DNA of 6,049 bases, taken from positions 1 to 6,049 of the forward strand of contig JAITHG010000083.1 of the NCBI GenBank assembly GCA_031280075.1. The letters are read 5' to 3'. The notes beneath the pieces were generated by a model that worked only from the letters and a program-made list of their open reading frames with translations, did no database searches and was not told where the DNA came from. Made by a program: the position numbers and the translations under genes. Positions within the stretch are counted from its first letter, which is position 1. Each line of letters starts with the position of its first letter. The stretch is from Eubacteriales Family XIII. Incertae Sedis bacterium. Lineage in GTDB: Bacteria; Bacillota_A; Clostridia; Peptostreptococcales; Anaerovoracaceae. This document shows positions 1 to 5,453 of this stretch, in pieces.

Positions 1-1
1 C

Positions 2-1171
2 CGCTTCAGCACAAAGCTGTCAGGGGTTGAGCTTGACGCAGGCGGTGCTCTTCGGGCAGTCCGAGCGGTTATGATGAATCGGACAAACCAGTCTGTTTCC
101 GAAAAGGGTGTTCGGGTGCCGGGGGCGGCAGCCGGATCGAAAGCAGGCATGGAAGCACCCATCGCGATGGAGACAACCATCGATACAGACACCCTCATCC
201 TCGCCATCGGACACAGCGCACGCGACAGCTACGAATGCCTGCTGTCCGCAGGGCTGCACCTCCGGCAGAAGCCGTTCTCCATCGGGCTGCGGATCGAGCA
301 TCGGCAGACAAGCATCGACGCGGGGCAGTACGGCGTGGATTTTGAGAAGACCTACGGGATGGATGTGCGGGCGGCCGGGCTGCCCCCAGCGGAGTACAAG
401 CTCTCCTGGCGCGGGGAGGACGGCAGGGGTGTCTACAGCTTCTGCATGTGCCCCGGCGGGGAGGTCATCGCCTGCGCGTCTGAGCAGGGAGGGATCTTCT
501 CCAACGGCATGAGCTACGGCGCGCGCAGCGGGGCATTCGCAAACAGCGCCATCCTCGTGGACGTGCGCACGGAGGACTTCGCATCGACCAGCCCGCTCGC
601 GGGGCTGGATTTCCGCCGCATCTACGAGCGGCAAGCCTTCGCGTTGTCCGCACAAGTCCGCGCCGCGTCAGCGCAGCCAGCTGGGGGTTCCCCGTCGCCC
701 GTTCCCTCCACCGCGTCTGCTGCGTCTGTCCCGTGCGCCCTGCCTGCCTTTCCCTGCGCAGCATCAGCGCGACCGACCGGAGATGCCCCGCACATGTCCG
801 CCGCCCCGTCCCACAAAGCGCGCCTGCTCCCCTCGGAGCGCGTCGCTGGCTTCCTCGGCGCGGACAGCCTGCTCGCGTCCTGCCTGCCGGAATTTGCCGT
901 CCGGGGCATCCGCACGGCACTGCCCCGTTTCGGGAGGAAGCTGCAAGGCTTTGATGCCCCTGACGCCTGGCTCTACGGCCCGGAGACGCGCAGCTCGTCG
1001 CCCGTGCGCATCCCGCGCGACGAAGACGGCATGGCAAACATCCCAGGCGTCTTCCCGGCGGGGGAGGGCGCAGGCTACGCCGGCGGCATCATGTCCGCCG
1101 CCGTGGACGGGCTGCGCGCCGCGCAGGCGGTCATTGCCCGCAGCTGCGCATCGCGAGGATCGTCTTCGTGA
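2..1171 (+). CDS. FAD-dependent oxidoreductase, COG2509-like, C-terminal part (5' truncated by window edge)
   Basis: The frame is open from base 2, giving 389 visible residues, so the ATG at 71 is internal and not the start. The reading before it (RFSTKLSGVELDAGG...) looks like the beta-strand region that precedes the conserved core in this family. Visible family motifs are ILAIGHSARD (about 197-226), QKPFSIGLRIEH, the cysteine-containing VYSFCMCPGG (431-460), SNGMSYGARSG, FGRKLQGFD, ETRSSSPVRI and the C-terminal FAD-binding GEGAGYAGGI near 1061-1090. The N-terminal Rossmann GxGxxG would lie left of the window. The family is usually annotated as an uncharacterised FAD-dependent dehydrogenase; its substrate is not known to me. 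Two low-complexity stretches interrupt the core, at about 71-178 and 650-835. The last 41 bp overlap the converging HD-domain gene. The family call is firm; the physiological role is unknown. Confidence 0.9.
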   Translation, partial: RFSTKLSGVELDAGGALRAVRAVMMNRTNQSVSEKGVRVPGAAAGSKAGMEAPIAMETTIDTDTLILAIGHSARDSYECLLSAGLHLRQKPFSIGLRIEHRQTSIDAGQYGVDFEKTYGMDVRAAGLPPAEYKLSWRGEDGRGVYSFCMCPGGEVIACASEQGGIFSNGMSYGARSGAFANSAILVDVRTEDFASTSPLAGLDFRRIYERQAFALSAQVRAASAQPAGGSPSPVPSTASAASVPCALPAFPCAASARPTGDAPHMSAAPSHKARLLPSERVAGFLGADSLLASCLPEFAVRGIRTALPRFGRKLQGFDAPDAWLYGPETRSSSPVRIPRDEDGMANIPGVFPAGEGAGYAGGIMSAAVDGLRAAQAVIARSCASRGSSS

Positions 1172-1694
1172 TAAGGGTCTCCAGATCCCAGCCGAGCATG
1201 TCCGCGCCCTGCTGGATGACTTCGCGCGAGCAGCCCGCCGCGAAGTTCGGCGATTTGTACTTCTTCCAGACGCTCTTGTACTCCAGATCCTGCACGCTCT
1301 TCGACGGGCGCATGAGGGCGGTCGCCCAGATCAGCCCGGTCAGCTCGTCCGTCGCGAACAGCACCTTCTCCATCTCGTGCTCCGGCTTCACATCCACGAC
1401 CAGCCCGTAGCCGTGGCTCACGACCGCACGGATGAGCGCGTCCTCTGCGCCTGCCTCCCGCAGCATCTCCGGCGCGCGCTTGCAGTGCTCCTCCGGAAAT
1501 TCCTCGAAGTCGATGTCGTGCAGCAGCCCCACAGTCGCCCAGAAATCAGCCTCGCCCCCGAAGCCCAGCTCCTGTGCAAACCAGCGCATGACCCCTTCCA
1601 CCGTGTAGGCGTGCTGCAGATGGAACTCGTCCTTGTTGTGCGCCGTCAGCGTCGCCAAAGCGTCCTCCCGCGTCAGTTTCGTCTCATATGCCAA
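1131..1694 (-). CDS. HD-domain protein (predicted metal-dependent hydrolase, HDIG/COG2316-like), 187 aa
   Basis: This is a small single-domain HD-superfamily protein. Numbering from the TTG start, candidate metal ligands are H28 (HLQHA), H59-D60 (GLLHDID), H94 (VVSHGYG) and D116 (FATDELTG), in the order H...HD...H...D. HD proteins are typically phosphohydrolases acting on nucleotides or phosphoesters; the substrate cannot be told from sequence. I chose TTG at 1694 because AAAGGAG lies 8 nt upstream and the family-like text (YETKLTREDAL) starts at once. A longer reading from an ATG at 1775 would overlap the cobO end and adds basic, non-family residues. The gene lies 40 bp downstream of cobO on the same strand and is probably cotranscribed. 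Its 3' end runs 41 bp into the oppositely oriented oxidoreductase gene. The HD fold is confident; the function is open. Confidence 0.85.
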   Translation of the reverse strand: MAYETKLTREDALATLTAHNKDEFHLQHAYTVEGVMRWFAQELGFGGEADFWATVGLLHDIDFEEFPEEHCKRAPEMLREAGAEDALIRAVVSHGYGLVVDVKPEHEMEKVLFATDELTGLIWATALMRPSKSVQDLEYKSVWKKYKSPNFAAGCSREVIQQGADMLGWDLETLITKTILAMRSCGQ

Positions 1695-1702
1695 TCGTCC
1701 CT

Positions 1703-1709
1703 CTCCTTT
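1703..1709 (-). promoter_or_regulatory. Ribosome-binding site selecting a TTG start for the HD-domain gene
   Basis: Read on the minus strand this is AAAGGAG, 8 nt upstream of the TTG at 1694-1692. No in-frame ATG or GTG has a comparable Shine-Dalgarno sequence. This decides the start of the HD-domain gene. Confidence 0.75.
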
Positions 1710-1734
1710 CGCAATCGTACGCCGTGCCGCCCCG

Positions 1735-2253
1735 CTATTCCTCGATCCCCAGCCGCGCAGGCACGCCTTGGTCATAGTAATGCTTCACCGCGCGCATCTC
1801 CGTCACGAGGTCTGCCGCCTCGACAATCTCCTCCGGCGCGCGTCTGCCTGTCAAAACCAGCTCGGTGTGGGCAGGCTTCTGCCGGATCAACGCCAGCACC
1901 TCTTCCACGGGGATGAGCCCGAAGAAGAGCACCGTATTCAGCTCGTCGAGCACGACGAGGTCATAGTCGCCCGACAAGGCCGCCTCCCGGATGCGCGTAA
2001 ATGCCTCGCGGGCAGCCGCATAGTCCGACTCCGAAGGCTCCCCGGCGATGAAACCGATGCCGCCAAAATGCTCGACACGCACCCCGAGCTTCGCCAACGA
2101 CTCCCGCTCCGCGCTGTCCCGCCCCTTCAAAAACTGCCCGACAAACACGCGCCCCCCGCTGCCGACGCATCGCATCGCAAGCCCCATCGATGCCGTCGTC
2201 TTGCCCTTGCCGTCTCCCGTGTAGACCTGCACATATCCTTTTTCAAGCAACAT
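1735..2253 (-). CDS. cobO: Cob(I)yrinic acid a,c-diamide adenosyltransferase (CobA/CobO/BtuR family), 172 aa
   Basis: This cytoplasmic enzyme transfers the 5'-deoxyadenosyl group of ATP to the Co(I) corrinoid, in cobamide biosynthesis or salvage. It has the family P-loop TGDGKGKTTAS (residues 12-22), the KGYVQVYTGDG entry strand, VVLDELN (100-106, Walker-B-like), ELVLTGRRAPEEIVEAADLV (131-150) and the closing EMRAVKHYYDQGVPARLGIE typical of the family. At 172 aa it matches the usual length of about 170-200. I chose ATG at 2253 because the conserved protein begins there and GGAAGGGA lies 10 nt upstream. The same frame is open to 2373, but that extension is basic, non-family and crosses a hairpin. 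No other cobalamin genes are in the window and I see no cobalamin riboswitch in the 122-bp leader. It probably shares a transcript with the HD gene 40 bp downstream. Confidence 0.93.
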   Translation of the reverse strand: MLLEKGYVQVYTGDGKGKTTASMGLAMRCVGSGGRVFVGQFLKGRDSAERESLAKLGVRVEHFGGIGFIAGEPSESDYAAAREAFTRIREAALSGDYDLVVLDELNTVLFFGLIPVEEVLALIRQKPAHTELVLTGRRAPEEIVEAADLVTEMRAVKHYYDQGVPARLGIEE

Positions 2254-2299
2254 TGTCCCTGTGTCCCTTCCAATTTTCGAGTAGTACGATTTTGTAATA

Positions 2300-2328
2300 A
2301 TTAAAACATATCTTGCGGCATAGGGCAA
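2300..2328 (-). promoter_or_regulatory. Candidate sigma-A-type promoter for cobO and the HD gene
   Basis: On the minus strand TTGCCC (2328-2323) and TTTAAT (2305-2300) are separated by 17 nt, matching the -35/-10 consensus at 4/6 and 5/6 positions. It would start transcription near 2293, about 40 nt before the cobO ATG. The -35 box lies inside the hairpin at 2312-2338. Prediction by eye only. Confidence 0.35.
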
Positions 2329-2338
2329 GCGCCGCAAG
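2312..2338 (-). terminator. Hairpin after the 395-aa gene, possible intrinsic terminator
   Basis: A perfect 8-bp inverted repeat, CTTGCGGC / GCCGCAAG, has an 11-nt loop. On the minus strand it lies about 38 bp past the stop of the 395-aa gene and is followed by an AT-rich run containing TTTTAATTATT. The T tract starts 5 nt after the stem and is interrupted, so termination is probably weak or partial. On the plus strand no T tract follows. Confidence 0.45.
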
Positions 2339-2375
2339 GCGCGCACCTGCGCCCGCCCGCTGCGCTTTGCCAAGG

Positions 2376-3563
2376 CTATTCAATCGGCTCGAATTCGTCT
2401 TCCGCCAAGCCGGATTCGTAGCGCTCCTGCCGGATGCGGCGATAGTATTCGTCGCGGGCGGCTTCATTGTCAAAGATGCTGGTACTGTCCCCGCCGAAAA
2501 TGTCTGGGCGCTCGACTCCGACACCGCCGCCCATCGCGCCGCCGTGTCGCTCGTCTTTCTTGTCGTCACGGAGCAACCGGTCGGCGATCAGAACGCCTCC
2601 AATGGCTTGCAGCAGCCCAGCGAACCCCCCGGTTTTCCTGCTTTCTTGCGGAAAGTCCACGCCCGCATCACATGCCATTTCGACAAACCGCGCCGCCATT
2701 TTTTTGTTTCTGAACGATTCGGCGGCCTCCGCCACTTCCTCTGCGTCCCCGAACGACGTGAGGCACGAAGCCTTGTGCAGCTTCACATCGTCGTCCCATT
2801 CGTCGATATTGTCGACGAAATCCTGCCAGTCGATCGGCTTGTTCGAGAAAAAAACGCCGCGCCTCGCCTGTTCGTACACCGCCTTGTCAACAAGCCCCTC
2901 TATCTCGTAAAGGTCGTCCTCGGACAGTTTCTTTCCGTAAGCCCAATACAGGCGGTTCGCCGTCTCGCGCCGCACGCCGCACATCAGTTCGTAGGTCTGC
3001 TCGAAGTCAAAACGCACGCCTGCCGCAAGTGCCTTTTCCACGAAGAGCGACCGCTGTGTGTCATCGGAAAAATAATAGGCTCCGAAGTCATAGACCTCGC
3101 CTGCCCGACCGAACGCTTCCAGCAGGGCAAGCCGCGCCACGTTCACTTCGTCGGGAAAGTCCCAGCTTGTACCCTGCGCATAGTAGTCCTTCCACTTTAC
3201 AGGACCACCGGAGAGAGCCCAATCCATCAGTGCCTTCGTGAAAGCTGCGTCGTCAACGGCCCATTCTGCGTCAAAGAGCTCATCAAGGCTCATCCTGTCG
3301 GCATAGAGCAGGAACAACTCCCTTGCCATGTCCTTCGGCAGGTAGTAGACCATTTCCAGCACTTGATCCACCTCGAAGCGGATGCCCGCCGCCATCGCGT
3401 TTTTCAAGAGAGCGGCGCGCAGACCCTCGTCACCGAGATCCTCGAACACCTCAAAGACTTCATCGGTCGGAGCCGCCTTGAGCGCATCCGCCGAAGGCAT
3501 GTTCCGCACTTTCGCGTCGTCGTCCCAATTGAAATATGCATGATAGAAATCAGACCAAATCAT
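2376..3563 (-). CDS. Unrecognised acidic protein with three tandem ~121-residue modules, 395 aa
   Basis: I do not recognise this family. ATG at 3563 is chosen because GGAGG lies 5 nt upstream; an earlier in-frame ATG at 3608 has no such signal. The chain repeats: W3-S-D-F, W124-K-D-Y and W246-Q-D-F each begin a module, with a second tryptophan exactly ten residues on (W13, W134, W256), and AAGIRF (58-63), AAGVRF (180-185) and DAGVDF (299-304) later in each. Modules 1 and 2 are full length and rich in predicted helix; module 3 breaks off around residue 310. After it come a glycine-rich hydrophobic stretch (312-331), a charged patch (RDDKKDER), a glycine-rich linker (341-349) and an acidic, probably helical tail (364-395). 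There is no signal peptide and no visible catalytic motif. The protein is rich in Asp/Glu and in Trp, Tyr and Phe. It precedes cobO by 122 bp. A scaffold or binding role would fit, but that is a guess. Confidence 0.85.
   Translation of the reverse strand: MIWSDFYHAYFNWDDDAKVRNMPSADALKAAPTDEVFEVFEDLGDEGLRAALLKNAMAAGIRFEVDQVLEMVYYLPKDMARELFLLYADRMSLDELFDAEWAVDDAAFTKALMDWALSGGPVKWKDYYAQGTSWDFPDEVNVARLALLEAFGRAGEVYDFGAYYFSDDTQRSLFVEKALAAGVRFDFEQTYELMCGVRRETANRLYWAYGKKLSEDDLYEIEGLVDKAVYEQARRGVFFSNKPIDWQDFVDNIDEWDDDVKLHKASCLTSFGDAEEVAEAAESFRNKKMAARFVEMACDAGVDFPQESRKTGGFAGLLQAIGGVLIADRLLRDDKKDERHGGAMGGGVGVERPDIFGGDSTSIFDNEAARDEYYRRIRQERYESGLAEDEFEPIE
2634..3557 (-). repeat. Triplicated protein module inside the 395-aa gene
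   Basis: Module boundaries on the minus strand are about 3557-3195 (residues 3-123), 3194-2829 (124-245) and 2828-2634 (246-310, shortened). Aligned positions include LLKNAMAAGIRF / FVEKALAAGVRF / FVEMACDAGVDF, and DRMSLDELFDAE / KKLSEDDLYEIE between modules 1 and 2. The spacing of the leading tryptophans is 121 and 122 residues. The modules are diverged at DNA level, so the duplication is old. Confidence 0.8.
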
Positions 3564-3568
3564 GTGCA

Positions 3569-3573
3569 CCTCC
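3569..3573 (-). promoter_or_regulatory. Ribosome-binding site of the 395-aa gene
   Basis: GGAGG on the minus strand lies 5 nt upstream of ATG 3563. It fixes this start over the in-frame ATG at 3608. Confidence 0.75.
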
Positions 3574-3719
3574 AAAACAGTATAGACTATCTTACCACAT
3601 CCGAGCATTCTTTTGGGGAAGCGGACGGCGCGAAAGGGCAGATGTGAGGTAGGTTTTCAAAAAGACCGGGCACCCGCTTGATTTAACCTGCTTGTTATGA
3701 TTAAATAATACCAGTGTGG

Positions 3720-3737
3720 TTACAAATTTTGTTGTAA
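3720..3737. repeat. Palindrome TTACAA-N6-TTGTAA, possible operator
   Basis: Perfect 6-bp arms (3720-3725 and 3732-3737) flank an AT-only-but-one spacer in the divergent intergenic region. Its size and symmetry resemble a dimeric regulator site. No matching regulator is in the window, and short palindromes also arise by chance in AT-rich DNA. Confidence 0.35.
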
Positions 3738-3861
3738 ATTATTCGGCATGACCTAGGCGCGCAAGCTGCCCTCATGTGCGTTAAGATACAATGGACGCAC
3801 CCACCGTTTTTCGAAGGGGCTGCGATCTGTGCACCTTTGGAAAGCCTGCAATTTCACAGAA

Positions 3862-3878
3862 ACGGCTTGTTTTGCCGT
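3862..3878 (+). other. Small hairpin in the likely rny leader
   Basis: ACGGC (3862-3866) and GCCGT (3874-3878) pair around a 7-nt loop, 8 nt before the AAGGGAGGT ribosome-binding site. No T run follows, so it is not a terminator. It may simply be chance. Confidence 0.25.
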
Positions 3879-3886
3879 ACATTGAT

Positions 3887-3895
3887 AAGGGAGGT
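3887..3895 (+). promoter_or_regulatory. Strong ribosome-binding site of rny, spaced for an ATA codon
   Basis: AAGGGAGGT ends at 3895. The ATG at 3896 is too close (1 nt after GGAGG) and its frame, Met-Asp-Gln-stop, ends at 3907. The first ordinary start codon in the rny frame, GTG 3925, is 30 nt away. ATA 3904 in the rny frame is 9 nt away, an ideal spacing. Confidence 0.7.
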
Positions 3896-3924
3896 ATGGA
3901 CCAATAGACAACATCTTCATCCAA

Positions 3925-5448
3925 GTGATTTTGGTCGTCGCGGGCATCGCCGTCGGGGTTGTCCTGGGTTACGTGATCTGGAAATCGCGCGCAAACCGCA
4001 CCATCGGCAATGCGGAACAGACCGCCAGAAATCTCATATCGGACGCGGAGCGCCGCGCCGAGACACTGAAAAAGGAACAGATAGCGGATGCGAAGGAAGA
4101 GATCCGGCGCATCAAGAAGGAGGCGGATGACGACATCCGCGAACGCAAGTCGGAGCTCCAGAAGGCAGAGCGCAAGCTCAACCAGAAGGAAGAGTCCATC
4201 GACAAGAAGCTGGAGTCCATCGACAAGAAGCTCGAGAACATCGAGCGGAAGGAGAAGCAGGTCATCCAGAAGGAGCAGGATCTCGACGAAGCCATCCAGC
4301 GCCAGAACGTGGAGCTCGAGAAGATCTCCGGCTACACGAAGGACGAGGCGAAGCAGATCCTCCTGGGCAACGTGGAGAAGGAGATCCGCATCGAGACCTC
4401 CGTGCTCATCAAGGAGATCGAGAGCGAGGCGCGAGAGAAGGGCGACCAGAAGGCGAAAGAGATCATCGTCGGTGCCATCCAGCGCTGCGCCGCCGACCAC
4501 GTGGCAGAGACGACGGTGTCCGTCGTGCCGCTGCCCAACGACGAGATGAAGGGGCGCATCATCGGGCGCGAGGGGCGCAACATCCGCGCCATCGAGACGA
4601 TGACGGGCATCGACCTCATCATCGACGACACGCCGGAGGCAGTCGTGCTCTCGGGCTTCGACCCAGTGAAGCGCGAGGTCGCGCGGCTCAGCCTCGAGAA
4701 GCTCATCGTGGATGGGCGCATCCACCCGGCGCGCATCGAGGAGATGGTGCAGAAGGCGGAGAAGGAAGTGGCTCAGATCATCAAGGATGCCGGTGAACAG
4801 GCGACCTTCGACGTGGGCGTGCACAATCTGCACCCCGAGCTCATCAAGCTGCTCGGACGGCTGAAATACCGGACGAGCTACGGACAGAACGTCCTCAAGC
4901 ACAGCATCGAGGTCGCGCACATCTCCGGTCTGATGGCAAGCGAGCTGGGGCTCGACCCGAAGCTCGCGAAGCGGGCGGGCATCCTGCACGACATCGGCAA
5001 GGCGGTAGACCACGAGGTGGAAGGCACGCACGTAGACATCGGCATCGACCTCCTGCGCAAGTACAAGGAGAGCCAGGTGGTCATCGACGCGATGGCGTAC
5101 CACCACGGTGACTACGAGGCAAAGAGCCTCGAGGCCGTGCTGATCGCCGCAGCGGATGCGCTTTCGGCGGCGCGCCCCGGCGCGCGGCGCGAGACGCTCG
5201 AGACCTACATCAAACGCCTGCAGAAGCTCGAAGAGCTCGCCAACACGACGAAGGGCGTGGATACGTCCTACGCGATCCAGGCGGGGCGCGAGATTCGCAT
5301 CGTCGCGAAGCCGGACGAGGTCAACGACCAGGAGCTGGCGCTGCTCGCCCGCGAAATCAGCCAGAAGATCGAGAACGAGCTCGACTACCCCGGGCAGATC
5401 AAGGTGAACGTGCTGCGCGAGACGAGGGCGATCGACTACGCGAAGTAA
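3925..5448 (+). CDS. rny: Ribonuclease Y (endoribonuclease, mRNA turnover), 507 aa from GTG
   Basis: RNase Y is the membrane-anchored endoribonuclease that initiates bulk mRNA decay in many Firmicutes. Numbered from GTG 3925, the protein has an N-terminal membrane helix (2-19), a long charged coiled coil (about 25-175), a KH RNA-binding domain with the [15 protein letters not shown] loop (210-224, GREG at 214-217), an HD catalytic domain with H326, H355-D356 (ILHDIGKA), H393-H394 and D411 (AAADALS), and the usual C-terminal end ([20 protein letters not shown]). B. subtilis RNase Y is 520 aa. GTG 3925 is the first conventional start in frame but has no Shine-Dalgarno sequence. The ribosome-binding site points to ATA 3904, which would add seven residues (Xaa-DNIFIQ) that fit the family N-terminus and lengthen the membrane helix. 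The coiled coil contains a duplicated heptad. A cysteine desulfurase gene follows after 5 bp. Identification is certain; the start is not. Confidence 0.97.
   Translation: MILVVAGIAVGVVLGYVIWKSRANRTIGNAEQTARNLISDAERRAETLKKEQIADAKEEIRRIKKEADDDIRERKSELQKAERKLNQKEESIDKKLESIDKKLENIERKEKQVIQKEQDLDEAIQRQNVELEKISGYTKDEAKQILLGNVEKEIRIETSVLIKEIESEAREKGDQKAKEIIVGAIQRCAADHVAETTVSVVPLPNDEMKGRIIGREGRNIRAIETMTGIDLIIDDTPEAVVLSGFDPVKREVARLSLEKLIVDGRIHPARIEEMVQKAEKEVAQIIKDAGEQATFDVGVHNLHPELIKLLGRLKYRTSYGQNVLKHSIEVAHISGLMASELGLDPKLAKRAGILHDIGKAVDHEVEGTHVDIGIDLLRKYKESQVVIDAMAYHHGDYEAKSLEAVLIAAADALSAARPGARRETLETYIKRLQKLEELANTTKGVDTSYAIQAGREIRIVAKPDEVNDQELALLAREISQKIENELDYPGQIKVNVLRETRAIDYAK
4192..4254 (+). repeat. 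Tandem 21-bp heptad repeat in the rny coiled coil
   Basis: Two 21-bp units (4192-4212 and 4213-4233) differ only in their last base and encode ESIDKKL twice. A third, degenerate unit (4234-4254) encodes ENIERKE. The unit length equals one coiled-coil heptad, so gain or loss of a copy would keep both frame and register. Confidence 0.85.
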
Positions 5449-5453
5449 CGGCG

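Larger units (their letters stand above)
3564..3903. other. Divergent intergenic region, 340 bp, no gene seen
   Basis: This AT-richer stretch separates the minus-strand 395-aa gene from rny. It must hold both promoters. For the minus gene, TAAGAT preceded by TGG (3594-3589) could be an extended -10 box without a good -35. For rny, TTGATT near 3689 with TTAAAT 17 nt downstream, or TACAAT near 3786, are weak candidates. I also see a TTACAA/TTGTAA palindrome and a small hairpin, listed separately. Open frames here lack family resemblance and Shine-Dalgarno signals, so I call no gene. Confidence 0.6.

Noticed and set aside
650..835. Frameshift in the oxidoreductase as an explanation for the Ala/Pro/Ser segment
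   Set aside because: The family sequence resumes in the same frame after the segment, and the other frames there show no family motif.
71..1171. ATG at 71 as the true start of the oxidoreductase gene
   Set aside because: The frame stays open to the left edge, and the preceding 23 codons read like the family. No ribosome-binding site precedes 71.
1692..1775. Longer HD-domain protein starting at ATG 1775
   Set aside because: It would overlap the end of cobO by 41 bp and adds basic residues unlike the family, while TTG 1694 has AAAGGAG at the right distance.
783..1916. 377-aa plus-strand open frame over the HD and cobO region
   Set aside because: Arg/Ser/Pro-rich composition is typical of an off-frame reading of GC-rich DNA. 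It covers parts of three better-supported genes.
2254..2373. N-terminal extension of CobO to 2373
   Set aside because: The extension crosses the hairpin and candidate promoter and shows no family sequence. The conserved protein starts at ATG 2253.
2313..3647. 444-aa plus-strand open frame opposite the 395-aa gene
   Set aside because: It has no recognisable motifs or ribosome-binding site. The opposite strand has a well-placed ribosome-binding site and a regular internal repeat, which marks the real gene.
3720..3743. Intrinsic terminator in the divergent intergenic region
   Set aside because: The palindrome is AT-rich with a weak stem, and no gene ends nearby on either strand.
3774..4130. 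118-aa plus-strand open frame before and into rny
   Set aside because: It lacks a ribosome-binding site, resembles nothing known to me, and most of it overlaps rny in another frame.
3781..5106. 441-aa minus-strand open frame opposite rny
   Set aside because: It is a Leu/Asp/Val-rich shadow of the GC-rich coding strand of RNase Y, with no domain.
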